The notes under the pieces: generated by a model | Told to the model about the DNA's origin: nothing | Seen by the model: only the letters and a program-made list of their open reading frames with translations | The model's database searches: none | Translations under genes and position numbers: made by a program | Shown here: positions 26,612 through 35,547 of the stretch, one piece after another | How positions within the stretch are numbered: position 1 is the first letter of the stretch | How the letters are laid out: the number at the start of each line of letters is the position of its first letter | Assembly (NCBI RefSeq): GCF_002863585.1 | Contig: NZ_PGUY01000051.1 | Coordinates: 17,765 to 81,764 of the forward strand | Direction: 5' to 3' | DNA length: 64,000 nucleotides | Source: Peribacillus deserti | Lineage (GTDB): Bacteria > Bacillota > Bacilli > Bacillales > DSM-1321

Positions 26612-27667
26612 ATGCTGACAGTGGAACAAGTAATGCATGCTTTGCGTGATGTGCAGGACCCTGAGCTACATAAAAGCCTTGTAGAGTTAAATATGATCAG
26701 GAATATTAGAATTGATGGGCGTCATATTCAGCTAGAGGTGGTCCTTACCATCCAGGGCTGCCCGTTAAAGGCTAAAATTAAAGCAGATGTAGAACATGCT
26801 CTGCGGGAAATAGGGGCTTTAAGCGTGGATATCGTCTTTGGAGCTATGACACCTGAAGAAAGGGCTGCATTAACACAGTACTTGAAAAAGAATTCCACAA
26901 CAGAAACCGGTATGCCTGCTTTACTCCGGCCGGATTCCGGAGTACGCTTTATTGCGGTAACGAGCGGAAAAGGCGGTGTTGGAAAATCCACAGTTACGAT
27001 TAACCTGGCTGCCGCCCTTGCACGCATGGGGAAAAAAGTCGGCATTCTGGATGCGGATATCTATGGATTCAGCATTCCATCCATGATGCAGATCGCTGAT
27101 AAGCCTACCATGATTGAAAAAACCGCAATCCCCGTTGTCAGCCATAATGTAAAAGTCATGAGCATGGGCTTTTTTGCCGACGATAACAGCCCAGTAATGT
27201 GGAGGGGACCGATGCTGAATAAATGGATCCAGAACTTCCTCGCCAACACACATTGGGGTGAATTGGACTATCTGCTGCTGGACCTCCCGCCTGGCACAGG
27301 CGATGTAGCCATCGATGTGGCAGCCATGATTCCACAGGCAAAAGAAGTGATCGTGACCACTCCCCATAATGTCGCTTCCCATGTTGCATCAAGAGCAGGC
27401 GTCATGGCAAAGCATACAAAACATGACATATTGGGCGTTATTGAAAATATGGCCTATTATGAAGAAAGTGATGGCTCCCGGAACTATCTTTTCGGAAGAG
27501 GCGGCGGCGAACGCCTAGCCGAGAGGCTGCAGACGGACGTCCTCGCAAGAGTCCCATTTGCCAGGCCTGAAGAAACAACCGGCTCTTCTGTATACGACGA
27601 AGATTCTGTGGTTGGGGAGCTGTTCCGGTCGCTTGCGGAGGATGTCCTGTATAAGGATGCTCAGTAG
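26612..27667 (+). CDS. salA: Mrp/NBP35-family P-loop ATPase, SalA type
   Basis: This 351-residue protein has an N-terminal MIP18-like domain (residues 1-90) and a deviant Walker A GKGGVGKST near residues 119-127. The DLPPGTGD and TTPHNVASHVA segments typical of Mrp follow. The CxxC iron-sulfur ligand pair of classical ApbC is missing after ENMAYY, as in B. subtilis SalA, a regulator that affects scoC and protease genes. It could act as a regulator or as an iron-sulfur carrier. It sits close to mobA and fdhF. Confidence 0.88.
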   Translation: MLTVEQVMHALRDVQDPELHKSLVELNMIRNIRIDGRHIQLEVVLTIQGCPLKAKIKADVEHALREIGALSVDIVFGAMTPEERAALTQYLKKNSTTETGMPALLRPDSGVRFIAVTSGKGGVGKSTVTINLAAALARMGKKVGILDADIYGFSIPSMMQIADKPTMIEKTAIPVVSHNVKVMSMGFFADDNSPVMWRGPMLNKWIQNFLANTHWGELDYLLLDLPPGTGDVAIDVAAMIPQAKEVIVTTPHNVASHVASRAGVMAKHTKHDILGVIENMAYYEESDGSRNYLFGRGGGERLAERLQTDVLARVPFARPEETTGSSVYDEDSVVGELFRSLAEDVLYKDAQ

Positions 27668-27743
27668 GTTGGAAGAGCTGGTATCACGGAAGTTGGACTT
27701 CTGTGTGTCGTCTCGACTTTTTAGTATACCTGGATTAAAAATC

Positions 27744-27853
27744 AGCATAAGAGAATTTAGATAAGCATATCCACAGTTACATAATCATTTTTGCCGTGGA
27801 CAGAAGCATAAAGTGGAAAAACCTAAGCATAAATGGAAAAAACATAAGCATAA
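27744..27853. repeat. Phased array, AGCATAA motif
   Basis: AGCATAA or a close variant begins at 27744, 27764, 27784 (weak), 27805, 27826 and 27847. Spacings are 20, 20, 21, 21, 21. The motif is the same as in the 18.4-18.8 kb array. No gene overlaps. Confidence 0.8.
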
Positions 27854-27904
27854 ACCTTTAAGACACTAGTTAAAGTTAACTGCCAGCCATCAAAATCCTG
27901 TGTT

Positions 27905-27997
27905 TATGTGCCTCCGATACAGTTTTATGTGGCTTAACAGGCATTTTTTGTGGTTAAAAGAGAAATTTATGTGGCTGATTCGCTGTTATATGTGGCT
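27905..27997. repeat. Phased array, TATGTGGCT motif, exact 21-bp period
   Basis: TATGTG (TTTGTG in the third unit) occurs at 27905, 27926, 27947, 27968 and 27989, exactly 21 bp apart, usually extended to TATGTGGCT. The bases between motifs are not conserved. It follows the AGCATAA array after a 50-bp gap. Confidence 0.85.
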
Positions 27998-28030
27998 GTG
28001 AATACCTGGCCAAGTAAAAACATACATGTA

Positions 28031-28065
28031 AAGGGGTGATATAGTGTCGACTATATCACCCTTTT
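28031..28065. terminator. Strong hairpin terminator
   Basis: GGGTGATATAGT and ACTATATCACCC form a perfect 12-bp stem with loop GTCG, flanked by A-rich and T-rich ends, so it can work in both directions. It is the first terminator downstream of salA. The stretch 28066-28357 shows no gene. Confidence 0.85.
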
Positions 28066-28357
28066 ATAATTGATAGAGCAACCTTCAGTATTTTGCATAC
28101 GATAGGTAAAAAATTCTTTCGTTAATTAAAAAGTTGAGCACTCTAGGCTCATTGTTCTTACAAAAAACAAGTTATAAAACCACTTTTTTAATGGAAAGCC
28201 AGCCATACCTAGAATATAAGCGGCTCCAATCCGTTTTTATATACTTAAACAGCCTCACGTGACAATTTTATTTTTTGTGGATATTACAAGTTTTTATGCC
28301 CACTATAACTGAGTACAAATCAGGATCATCATGAATGATAAAACCTTCTCCCCAATC

Positions 28358-28391
28358 AAAAAGGGAATCCCTCACTCGGGATTCCCTTTTT
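28358..28391. terminator. Terminator of the formate dehydrogenase operon
   Basis: AAAAAGGGAATCCC and GGGATTCCCTTTTT form a perfect 14-bp hairpin, usable in both directions, directly after the 43-residue gene on the minus strand. Confidence 0.92.
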
Positions 28392-28400
28392 ATATACAAA

Positions 28401-28532
28401 TTAAAGTTCAAAGTAGTTAAAGCTTCTGTCGTTCTGGCAGTTTTCACAGACGTGAAGGATTCTGGTTCTTTCTGATTCCGTTTCTTCAGTTTCTAATTCC
28501 TGCCGGCTGCCGCATAATTCACAAATCTGCAT
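28401..28532 (-). CDS. Small double-CxxC zinc-ribbon-like protein (43 aa)
   Basis: This short ORF begins MQICELCGS and ends SFNYFEL. Two CxxC pairs (C4/C7 and C29/C32), separated by an acidic stretch, form a plausible zinc or iron site. GGGAGGAAG lies at ideal spacing before the ATG, and a perfect terminator follows. It is separated from the HMA-fold gene by 13 bp and is the last gene of the fdhF operon. Function unknown. Its position suggests a role in formate dehydrogenase assembly or metal delivery (inference). Confidence 0.8.
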   Translation of the reverse strand: MQICELCGSRQELETEETESERTRILHVCENCQNDRSFNYFEL

Positions 28533-28545
28533 AATTCTTCCTCCC

Positions 28546-28782
28546 TTATTTCCCAGGTAAGTTCTGGTTATCGGTCTCTATGTCGTATCCTGAGTCCCTT
28601 ATGGCCTGTTGAAAGTCCTGGATGGAAGCGGCGTTTTTATCGTAGCCGATTCGGGCTTCTCCGCTTTCTTGATTCACATCAGCCTTGAGAACGCCCCACA
28701 CCCCATTTAATGATCGTACGATTTCATCCGTATCCTTTTGAGAAAGCGGTCCATGAATTTTAATCACATCTTGCTGTTCCAT
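28546..28782 (-). CDS. HMA-fold small protein lacking the metal-binding CxxC
   Basis: This 78-residue protein has the beta-alpha-beta-beta-alpha-beta pattern of heavy-metal-associated domains (IKIHGPL, then WGVLKADVNQESGEARIGYD, then DSGYDIE). The MxCxxC loop expected near residue 12 is replaced by GPLSQKD, so copper binding by the usual site is not possible. It may be a protein-interaction relic of a metallochaperone. It lies between the DUF1641 gene and the 43-residue gene, 15 and 13 bp apart, on one transcript. Function unknown. Confidence 0.75.
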   Translation of the reverse strand: MEQQDVIKIHGPLSQKDTDEIVRSLNGVWGVLKADVNQESGEARIGYDKNAASIQDFQQAIRDSGYDIETDNQNLPGK

Positions 28783-28797
28783 TTCCCTTTTCCTCCT

Positions 28798-29298
28798 TTA
28801 ATGAAGTTCCTGTGAAGGATGCTGGGTAAATGATTCACCCATCCCATGCAGGAATTCTACCATGCTTGTCATGGCCGTTTTAATTTCTGGATCTCTCATG
28901 CTTTTTCCCAGCTTCCATAAGCCGTGCTGTTCCTGGTTCTTGATGCTTTCTCCCATTCGGTTAAGGCCCTGCGTTACACCGCCGAGCATGGACTGCAGCT
29001 GGTCCGGCTTTAATGTACCCATGAAATTGAACAGGTAGATCGCATTTTTTATGGTGTTATGCATGCCTGGCTGATTGATCTGCTGCATGGCTATGACACC
29101 TACGTCGGTACGATTTTCTAGAATGGCGTGGAGAGCATCGAGTATCCCGATTTCCTCCAGGTTCTTTATTATCGCAAGTGCAGAAAGGATTCCTTTTTTG
29201 TTATCTGCCAGGGCTGTTAAAATCTCCCCAACGGCCTGCGCTTGTTCTTCTATGGGGTTAGGGACCTGTTTATTAATTTGCCTGATTGCTTTCGCCAT
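28798..29298 (-). CDS. DUF1641 protein of the formate dehydrogenase operon (YrhD-like)
   Basis: This 166-residue helical protein resembles the DUF1641 family (B. subtilis YrhD, downstream of the formate dehydrogenase gene yrhE). I chose the ATG at 29298 (protein starts MAKAIRQ) because GGAGGGG lies six bases before it. The longer frame from 29502 merely reads through the end of fdhF. It overlaps the fdhF 3' end by 26 bp, indicating translational coupling. It may act as a non-catalytic partner or membrane link of the dehydrogenase; the role is not established. Confidence 0.88.
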   Translation of the reverse strand: MAKAIRQINKQVPNPIEEQAQAVGEILTALADNKKGILSALAIIKNLEEIGILDALHAILENRTDVGVIAMQQINQPGMHNTIKNAIYLFNFMGTLKPDQLQSMLGGVTQGLNRMGESIKNQEQHGLWKLGKSMRDPEIKTAMTSMVEFLHGMGESFTQHPSQELH

Positions 29299-32254
29299 AC
29301 GTATCCCCTCCATTTCCAAATAAGTCTTCGATTGCTTGGAAGTCTGGACGCTGCCACTTATCTTCAACACGTACACTGATCTGAGGCATTCTATTTCCGA
29401 AGCGGTGGTTGTGCTTAGGCAATGGCGGTTCGCCTGTTGCTTCCAAAATCTCCATTTTAACGTTGATTTCTTTATAAGCCGGCGTGTGTGTAACCAAGTC
29501 ATGATAGCTGCTTGTTAAATAGTTGACCGCTTCATCATCCGCAAAGCTGTTCATCGGCAGGTACACTTCCTTGCCCTTTACCCTGTCGGTAACAAGCGTT
29601 CGTACTTTAACTTCGCCATATGGTGAAGTTAATTTCACTAATGTACCATCCGTGAGATTGCGCTCCTCCGCTAATTCGTGTGAAACCTCCAGCCAGATGC
29701 CAGGCACTTTGTGTGTTAGTCCTTCTGACCGGTATGTCATATTGCCTTCATGGAAGTGTTCAAGCAGACGTCCATTATTTAGATGGATATCATATTCTTC
29801 ACCTGCTTCATACGGAGGCGTCCAATCAACAGCGAACAGCCGTGCTTTTCCATCAGGAAAGGCAAACTTCTCTTGATATAAAAGAGGTGAATCCGTACCA
29901 TCCTTGTGTACCGGCCATACCTGGCTGTTAAAGCCCTCCAGACGGTCATAGCTGACACCCTCAAAAATGACGGCAAGACTCGCTGCCTCATCCATAATTT
30001 CACTAGGATGTGAATAGTTCCAGCCAGCGCCCATCCGGTTGGCCACTTCCTGAAAAATCTGCCAATCCGGCTTTGAATCTCCAAGCGGATCGAATACCTT
30101 ATAAAATCTTTGGATCCTTCTTTCTGTATTAACAAATGTGCCGTCTTTCTCAAGAGAAGGTGCAGCTGGCAGCACGACATCAGCAAATTGCGCCGTTTTC
30201 GAGAAGAAAATATCCTGAACCACGAAAAAGTCCAGTTTTTCGAAACAGCTCTGTACATGATTGGAGTTGGCGTCTACAAGTCCCATTTCTTCTCCGAACA
30301 GATACAGTGACTTTAAGGTTCCTTTGTGAATTGCCTCAACCATGTGATGGTTGTCCATTCCAGGGTCCTTTGGAATTTCAACTCCCCATGCTTTTTCATA
30401 CTTTTCCCTGATCTCTGAATTCCCGACAGGTTCATATCCAGGGAACCAGGAAGGCATGGTTCCGAAATCGCAGGCACCCTGTACATTGTTATGTCCTCTC
30501 AGCGGATAAGCACCTGTTCCAGGACGGCCATAATTTCCTGTAATCAATAATAAATTTGAAATGGCTGTACTTGCATCAGTAGCTCCGGAGTGCTGGGTTA
30601 TTCCCATAGCCCAGAGAATACAGACCGAATTCGCTTCATGAATCATAGTGGCTGCTTTAATTAAGTCTTCCTTCGATAGTCCTGTCATTTCTTCAGCGTA
30701 CTCTAATGTGAATTTATCAAGTGTTTTGATATAACCATCTACGTTACTTACTCGTTTGGCTAAAAACTCTTTATCATGCCAATCTTGGTCAATGATGTAC
30801 TTTGTTACAGCGGATATCCAGATTAAATCTGTGCTCGGTTTTGGATGCATAAGGAAATCTGCACGCTGAGCCAGCTCATGTTCCCTGATATCAGCTACAA
30901 TTAATTTTTGTCCAAACAGTTTGTGAGCCCGTTTAACACGCGTTGCTAGAACAGGATGAGATTCTGCTGGATTTGCTCCAATTACAAAAACCAAGTCAGA
31001 CGTTTCGATATCCTGCATGGTGCCAGAGTCACCTCCAAGTCCTACTGTTCTTAACAGCCCTGCTGTAGCCGGTGATTGGCAGTATCTAGAGCAGTTGTCA
31101 ATATTGTTTGTTCCGATAACAGCACGTGCAAATTTTTGCGCCAGGAAGTTTTCTTCATTGGAACACTTGGAAGAAGCGATCACCCCAATGGACTCAGGTC
31201 CATGCTCTTCCTTGATTTCCGTAAGCTTGCTTGCAATGAGATCTAACGCTTCATCCCAGGTTGCCTCTTCAAATGCGCCATTTTTACGGATTAAAGGCTT
31301 TGTAAGCCGCTGATCGCTGTTAACGAAGTCCCAGCCCCATTTTCCTTTCACACAAGTGGATATACCGTTGACCGGTGCTTCATGCGTCGGCTCAATTTTT
31401 AAAATTTGACGGTCCTTGGTCCAGACTTCAAAGCTGCATCCCACGCCGCAATACGTGCAGACGGTCTTTGTCCGCTCAATACGCGCTTTTCTCATAGCTG
31501 CTTCCACTTCTGATATTGCAAATATTTCTTTATAGCCTGGTTCGACTTCTTTAATCAGATCAACCATCGGCTCTAGAATTGGCGGCGGAAGCTTTGTTAG
31601 GAAGCCCGCCTCGCCAAGCATTGATTTTTCCATTAGCGCATTACACGGACATACGTTTACACAGTGTCCGCATGAAACACATGAGGATTCATCGATTGGA
31701 ACGTCATTATCCCAGATGACTCTCGGTCTCTCTCTGTCCCAATCAATCGTTAAGGTTTCATTGACCTGTAAATCCTGGCAGGCCTCTACGCACCGGCCGC
31801 ACAATATACACTGGTCCGGTTCATACCTATAGAATGGATGTGAATTATCCGGCGGATAAGGTTTTTCTCTAAATTCATATTTTTGATGCTCAATTTCTAG
31901 ATATTCTGCGGTATTATGTACAGTACAATTTCCGTTGTTGTTATCACACACCGTACAATAGAGTTCATGATTTTCGAGGATCCGCGACATCGCTTCATAC
32001 TGGGCATCCTTCACCGGCTTTGACAGTGTATCCACTGTCATACCCGGAGCTGCCTTCGTCGCACATGCACGGACCAATTCTCCCCCTGACTGTACAAAAC
32101 ATGTGTCACAGGTTTGAATGGTGCCAAGATTCGGGTGGTAACAAATACTTGGAATATACAGGTCATGGCTCTGGGCGACTTGTAAAATCGTTTGTCCAGG
32201 CTGAACTGTAAATTCTTTTTCATTAATACGGATGGAAAAAGAATGATCAGACAT
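29273..32254 (-). CDS. fdhF: Formate dehydrogenase, molybdopterin subunit, cysteine type
   Basis: This 993-residue protein oxidises formate to CO2. An N-terminal 2Fe-2S ferredoxin-like domain carries CDTCF. Further clusters use CILCGRC and CVSCGHC, and the 4Fe-4S CTYCGVGC begins the catalytic domain. The active-site residue is cysteine in SRYCQSP (codon TGC), not selenocysteine. Bis-MGD-binding segments fill the rest. It resembles B. subtilis YrhE/YjgC. It is the first gene of a four-gene operon with DUF1641, HMA-fold and double-CxxC proteins. MobA, encoded 3 kb away, could complete its cofactor. Confidence 0.95.
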   Translation of the reverse strand: MSDHSFSIRINEKEFTVQPGQTILQVAQSHDLYIPSICYHPNLGTIQTCDTCFVQSGGELVRACATKAAPGMTVDTLSKPVKDAQYEAMSRILENHELYCTVCDNNNGNCTVHNTAEYLEIEHQKYEFREKPYPPDNSHPFYRYEPDQCILCGRCVEACQDLQVNETLTIDWDRERPRVIWDNDVPIDESSCVSCGHCVNVCPCNALMEKSMLGEAGFLTKLPPPILEPMVDLIKEVEPGYKEIFAISEVEAAMRKARIERTKTVCTYCGVGCSFEVWTKDRQILKIEPTHEAPVNGISTCVKGKWGWDFVNSDQRLTKPLIRKNGAFEEATWDEALDLIASKLTEIKEEHGPESIGVIASSKCSNEENFLAQKFARAVIGTNNIDNCSRYCQSPATAGLLRTVGLGGDSGTMQDIETSDLVFVIGANPAESHPVLATRVKRAHKLFGQKLIVADIREHELAQRADFLMHPKPSTDLIWISAVTKYIIDQDWHDKEFLAKRVSNVDGYIKTLDKFTLEYAEEMTGLSKEDLIKAATMIHEANSVCILWAMGITQHSGATDASTAISNLLLITGNYGRPGTGAYPLRGHNNVQGACDFGTMPSWFPGYEPVGNSEIREKYEKAWGVEIPKDPGMDNHHMVEAIHKGTLKSLYLFGEEMGLVDANSNHVQSCFEKLDFFVVQDIFFSKTAQFADVVLPAAPSLEKDGTFVNTERRIQRFYKVFDPLGDSKPDWQIFQEVANRMGAGWNYSHPSEIMDEAASLAVIFEGVSYDRLEGFNSQVWPVHKDGTDSPLLYQEKFAFPDGKARLFAVDWTPPYEAGEEYDIHLNNGRLLEHFHEGNMTYRSEGLTHKVPGIWLEVSHELAEERNLTDGTLVKLTSPYGEVKVRTLVTDRVKGKEVYLPMNSFADDEAVNYLTSSYHDLVTHTPAYKEINVKMEILEATGEPPLPKHNHRFGNRMPQISVRVEDKWQRPDFQAIEDLFGNGGDTYGESNQAN

Positions 32255-32516
32255 AGAATCTCCTCCTATCTTGCTAGCGATTGGCTCACAAATTTATTGC
32301 CAAACACAGCTAATTGCTGCTGATTTACCCTAGTATTCCCAAAAAAGGAATGAATAAAATAAAAAACCTTAACTGCCTTTTAAATTATTTACTATTCCTT
32401 TTGTATTAATTCCCTCTTTATTGGCAAATTTATAGGAGGAGATTACGAGCGGGCTGATTTGGATAAAATCTCCCATTAATATAATGAAACTAACAAGAAG
32501 GCAGGGAACCCCAGCT

Positions 32517-32735
32517 ATGGAAAAAGAAATACTCTTTCAGCTAATTGAATCAATGATCATTTCCTCATCCAAAAAACCAAAATACATGAGCATTTCTACC
32601 GTCAAAGTTGCCGATCTCCTGGAAAGATCACTCTCCGAAATCGAAAAAGGACTGGGAGAACTCGTACAAGAAGGAAGACTGCGTACATCCAAACTCGAAA
32701 AACCGCCATACAACACCATATACATGCTGCCCTGA
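32517..32735 (+). CDS. Small winged-helix-like protein divergent from fdhF
   Basis: This 72-residue protein starts at the ATG at 32517 (MEKEILFQL), with weak AAGAAGG/CAGGG signals upstream. The layout, two helices (KVADLLERSLSEIEKGLGEL) followed by a short hairpin (GRLRTSKLEKPPYNTIYML), resembles a minimal winged helix. An ATG at 32484 lacks a ribosome binding site. It is divergent from fdhF across a 262-bp gap (32255-32516) with no other clear site, so it may be a local regulator. No family recognised. Confidence 0.6.
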   Translation: MEKEILFQLIESMIISSSKKPKYMSISTVKVADLLERSLSEIEKGLGELVQEGRLRTSKLEKPPYNTIYMLP

Positions 32736-32737
32736 CA

Positions 32738-32761
32738 TGGGGACTGTCCCCCATTTCCCGG
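32738..32761 (+). repeat. Short 3'-end palindromic element, copy A
   Basis: TGGGGACTGTCCCCCATTTC, followed by CCGG, starts right after the stop of the winged-helix gene. GGGGACTGTCCCC is nearly palindromic. A close copy occurs after dbpA at 43952-43975 in the same orientation relative to its gene. Confidence 0.6.
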
Positions 32762-32816
32762 ATTATTTCCCAGATGGGTAAAGCAGCCGAACACACGCCA
32801 GCTGAGCTTTTGTCCA

Positions 32817-32852
32817 GATAAAAACCCCCTCTCTGATTAGAGAAAGGGGGTT
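32817..32852 (-). terminator. Terminator after the M14 peptidase gene
   Basis: AACCCCCTCTCT and AGAAAGGGGGTT arms are followed on the minus strand by TTTTTATC, about 10 bp after the stop codon. Confidence 0.9.
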
Positions 32853-32861
32853 CCTTTAGTC

Positions 32862-35243
32862 TTATTGTTGATAGATTGCGTTTGATAATAGTCTGAATAG
32901 GTAATCGGTATGATCACGGAATCCAGGTTCCAGACCGATCAGTGTTACGTCTTTATCTTTTTCCTGAACAATGACAGGCTGGCCTTGTGCACTGCTGTTA
33001 TTCTTCCAGTGGCCGGCCAGGAAGAAGTCTGCTGAATCATTGTAAGTAGCGAGCACTTTATCATTGGCGGCACCTTCACCGCTGTACCATGCCGGACGGT
33101 AAACGAAGCCGATATCATCCGCTTTGTAGCCGGCCGTTACACCTTCTCCAGTGTAATCAACTTGGACGATTCCGTTGCTGTTGGACCCGCCGAAAGAAAT
33201 ATCATCATCGGTGAGACCAAGTGTTTTCGTTGCACGTGATGCACCCGTACCGATTGCAATATACTTTCCTCCTTGATCTACAAAGCTATCGAGATTTGCT
33301 TGAAAGGCTGTGTATTGAGAAGCATCCTGGAAACCGAATTCCTTATTTGCAGCGCTTAAATTAGTAGAAATTAAGCTTTCAGTACCACTGTAAACAAAAA
33401 CATCATAATCATTAAGGCCTTTTTGTGAAACCTCTACCGGAGTAACTTCTGTAACCTCAAAGCCAAGGCGTCTTAAAGCGAGCTTTGTTCCTGAATGTGA
33501 CTGCTGTTTACCCATGCCGCCATCCTTTAGAATAGCCACTTTTAGTTTTGTAAGTGCAGCCGCATCAGCAGGTATAGACGATGTTTCTATGTTTAGACCT
33601 GACTTTTTCACTTCTGCTTCAATCGCTTTGACAGGGCCTTGGGCATAGAAGTTCCCTTGGGTGTCGCGCTTTACCGTAATCCCCTTCTGCAGAAGGCTGT
33701 TTGCAAGTTCGACTGCTTTGACTGAAGAGTTTGGAATCAGGAACGGACCATTTCCTGCTAGTGAACCAGAAGAATCCGCTTCTTTTGCTGCCTGCCCCTT
33801 TACTTCTACTTCGGTTTTTACTGGAACCGCTTCAAAGCCCCATAATTCTGGCAGGCTCCACGCTGAAATGTCATACATCGCAGGTGTGTCATTGGTGATG
33901 TCTTCCCCATCCCAAAGCATCGTATTAGCAAGACCCGCTTTTGCCTGGTTCATTTGAACAATATATGTTCCCGCTGGATACGTTTTTCCTTCAGCTGTAA
34001 ATGCTTTTGAGGCCTTTATCACTTCAATATCATTCTTTAACAGATGATTCACCGCTTTTTCAGTTACGGTCGGATCTTCTTCATTCACCGGAAGTACATA
34101 CGCATGCGGGAAGAAACCATCCTCGTGGAATGGATGATCAAAATTTATGCCGCGCTTAAAGACTTCAATTTGATCAGTAATCATATCCTGCTTGTGTTCT
34201 ACAGAGTATTTCAAGGCTCCCATAATCGCATCATACTGCCAGCGGACGCCATCTAAATCATTCGTAGGTGCTTCCAATGTATGTCCGTAAGCGCCATGAT
34301 ACATAGCGTACATCGGAGTGAAAATCGGCGGATAGTCATCCCATCCAGCTGAATCATCGCGCTGTGGAATGTACGCGCCTTCCATGCTTTGATAAAGGCT
34401 GCCTTTATATTCTCCTTTATTTTTAAGGATTTCGCTTTCCATAGCACGTGCCTGGCCATTAGCCCATTTATTATACAGGTCATATTCGTAATTAGGGTTA
34501 TGCGGCGGTGTACAAGGCTCGATAAGCCCCTGCTTATTTGGCGCATAATTCTTCACATACCCATGGGTATCTAAAAATACCATTGGATTCCATTCTTTTA
34601 TCAAAGCTACGGTTTCCTGTGTTTCAGGCTGTGACTGTGTGATAAAATCACGGTTTAAATCGATGCCTTCCCCGTTAAAGCGAGTTGCATTGATTCTGCC
34701 GTCAGGGTTCTGCACAACATTAAAGATCAAGATGCTGCTGTCTAGTATCTTGGCAGTTTCAGTATCATTTTTAGTTGCAAAACGTTCGATAAGCTGCAAT
34801 ACCGCATCCGTTCCAACAAATTCAGTCCCATGAATCGATCCGTTTATCATAACAGGAACCTTGAAATCAGGATTTTGTTTAATCCAATCCTGAGCCTTTT
34901 GAGGGTTTTTAAACATTTGTTTTCTTAAAGCCTTGTTCTTACCGAATTTTCCTTGCGCCTTCGGATCAGCAATGGTTACTACATAAAGAGGGTTCCCATC
35001 TGCAGACTTCCCTTTAATTTCTACCTTAACACGATTGGATTGTTTAGCAATCTCCTGAAGCTTTGATCCAACTTTTGAAAATTTCATAAAGTCATAGTTT
35101 TCACTATTGAACTTGGAACCGTCCTGTTCTTCGTATACATTTACATTTGTCCATTTTGCTGAATCGGCATAGGAGCTTGTCCCAGGAACGGCCGTGAGCA
35201 GGCTGGCAGCTAGGATACCAGCAGTGAGTGCTTTTTTCTTCAA
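32862..35243 (-). CDS. Secreted M14 family zinc carboxypeptidase-like protein
   Basis: This 793-residue protein has a signal peptide (KKK, hydrophobic core, cleavage near SYA). The M14 metallopeptidase domain lies around residues 50-360. Zinc ligands are H and E in GSIHGTEF and the later H in DTHGY. NPDGR and NRDF are family substrate-binding motifs, and the catalytic Glu lies in GHTLEAPTND. The C-terminal 400 residues form a separate module with a glutamine-amidotransferase-like beta/alpha look. It probably cleaves peptides or peptidoglycan stems outside the cell. Single-gene unit with its own terminator. Confidence 0.88.
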   Translation of the reverse strand: MKKKALTAGILAASLLTAVPGTSSYADSAKWTNVNVYEEQDGSKFNSENYDFMKFSKVGSKLQEIAKQSNRVKVEIKGKSADGNPLYVVTIADPKAQGKFGKNKALRKQMFKNPQKAQDWIKQNPDFKVPVMINGSIHGTEFVGTDAVLQLIERFATKNDTETAKILDSSILIFNVVQNPDGRINATRFNGEGIDLNRDFITQSQPETQETVALIKEWNPMVFLDTHGYVKNYAPNKQGLIEPCTPPHNPNYEYDLYNKWANGQARAMESEILKNKGEYKGSLYQSMEGAYIPQRDDSAGWDDYPPIFTPMYAMYHGAYGHTLEAPTNDLDGVRWQYDAIMGALKYSVEHKQDMITDQIEVFKRGINFDHPFHEDGFFPHAYVLPVNEEDPTVTEKAVNHLLKNDIEVIKASKAFTAEGKTYPAGTYIVQMNQAKAGLANTMLWDGEDITNDTPAMYDISAWSLPELWGFEAVPVKTEVEVKGQAAKEADSSGSLAGNGPFLIPNSSVKAVELANSLLQKGITVKRDTQGNFYAQGPVKAIEAEVKKSGLNIETSSIPADAAALTKLKVAILKDGGMGKQQSHSGTKLALRRLGFEVTEVTPVEVSQKGLNDYDVFVYSGTESLISTNLSAANKEFGFQDASQYTAFQANLDSFVDQGGKYIAIGTGASRATKTLGLTDDDISFGGSNSNGIVQVDYTGEGVTAGYKADDIGFVYRPAWYSGEGAANDKVLATYNDSADFFLAGHWKNNSSAQGQPVIVQEKDKDVTLIGLEPGFRDHTDYLFRLLSNAIYQQ

Positions 35244-35499
35244 GTTTATTCCTCCCGATAATATGTATAAATATTAATATTTATTTATATTAATGCATAC
35301 TTATCGATTGAACAATCGTGCTAATTACCTATCTGCTAAACTGCTGAATAGAACAATAGTCTAATATTTTGAAGAAGCAATCAATCGTTGATATAAGGAA
35401 GACGAGGTTTTGCGGTAAGGGTAAGTGGACTGCCCTTTTTAACATAAAAAGATATTCCCTCCTTTACCCATATCATCCTAAATTAAACATTCTTTGCAT

Positions 35500-35541
35500 A
35501 AAAAAACACACTGCCCTTTTTAGTGAACAGTGGTGTGTGTT
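35500..35541 (-). terminator. Terminator after the DUF1992 gene
   Basis: On the minus strand AACACACACCACTG and CAGTGTGTT pair with a bulge and are followed by a T run. The gap 35244-35499 upstream of the peptidase gene shows no other gene. Confidence 0.7.
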
Positions 35542-35547
35542 TTCTAT

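Noticed and set aside
26728..27392. Several minus-strand ORFs opposite salA
   Set aside because: All are shadows of the P-loop ATPase gene in other frames, without start signals.
29299..29502. Longer N-terminus of the DUF1641 protein
   Set aside because: The extra 68 codons lie inside fdhF in another frame; a strong ribosome binding site supports the start at 29298.
30900..31200. Selenocysteine in formate dehydrogenase
   Set aside because: The active-site codon in SRYCQSP is TGC, so the enzyme is the cysteine type, and no in-frame TGA is present.
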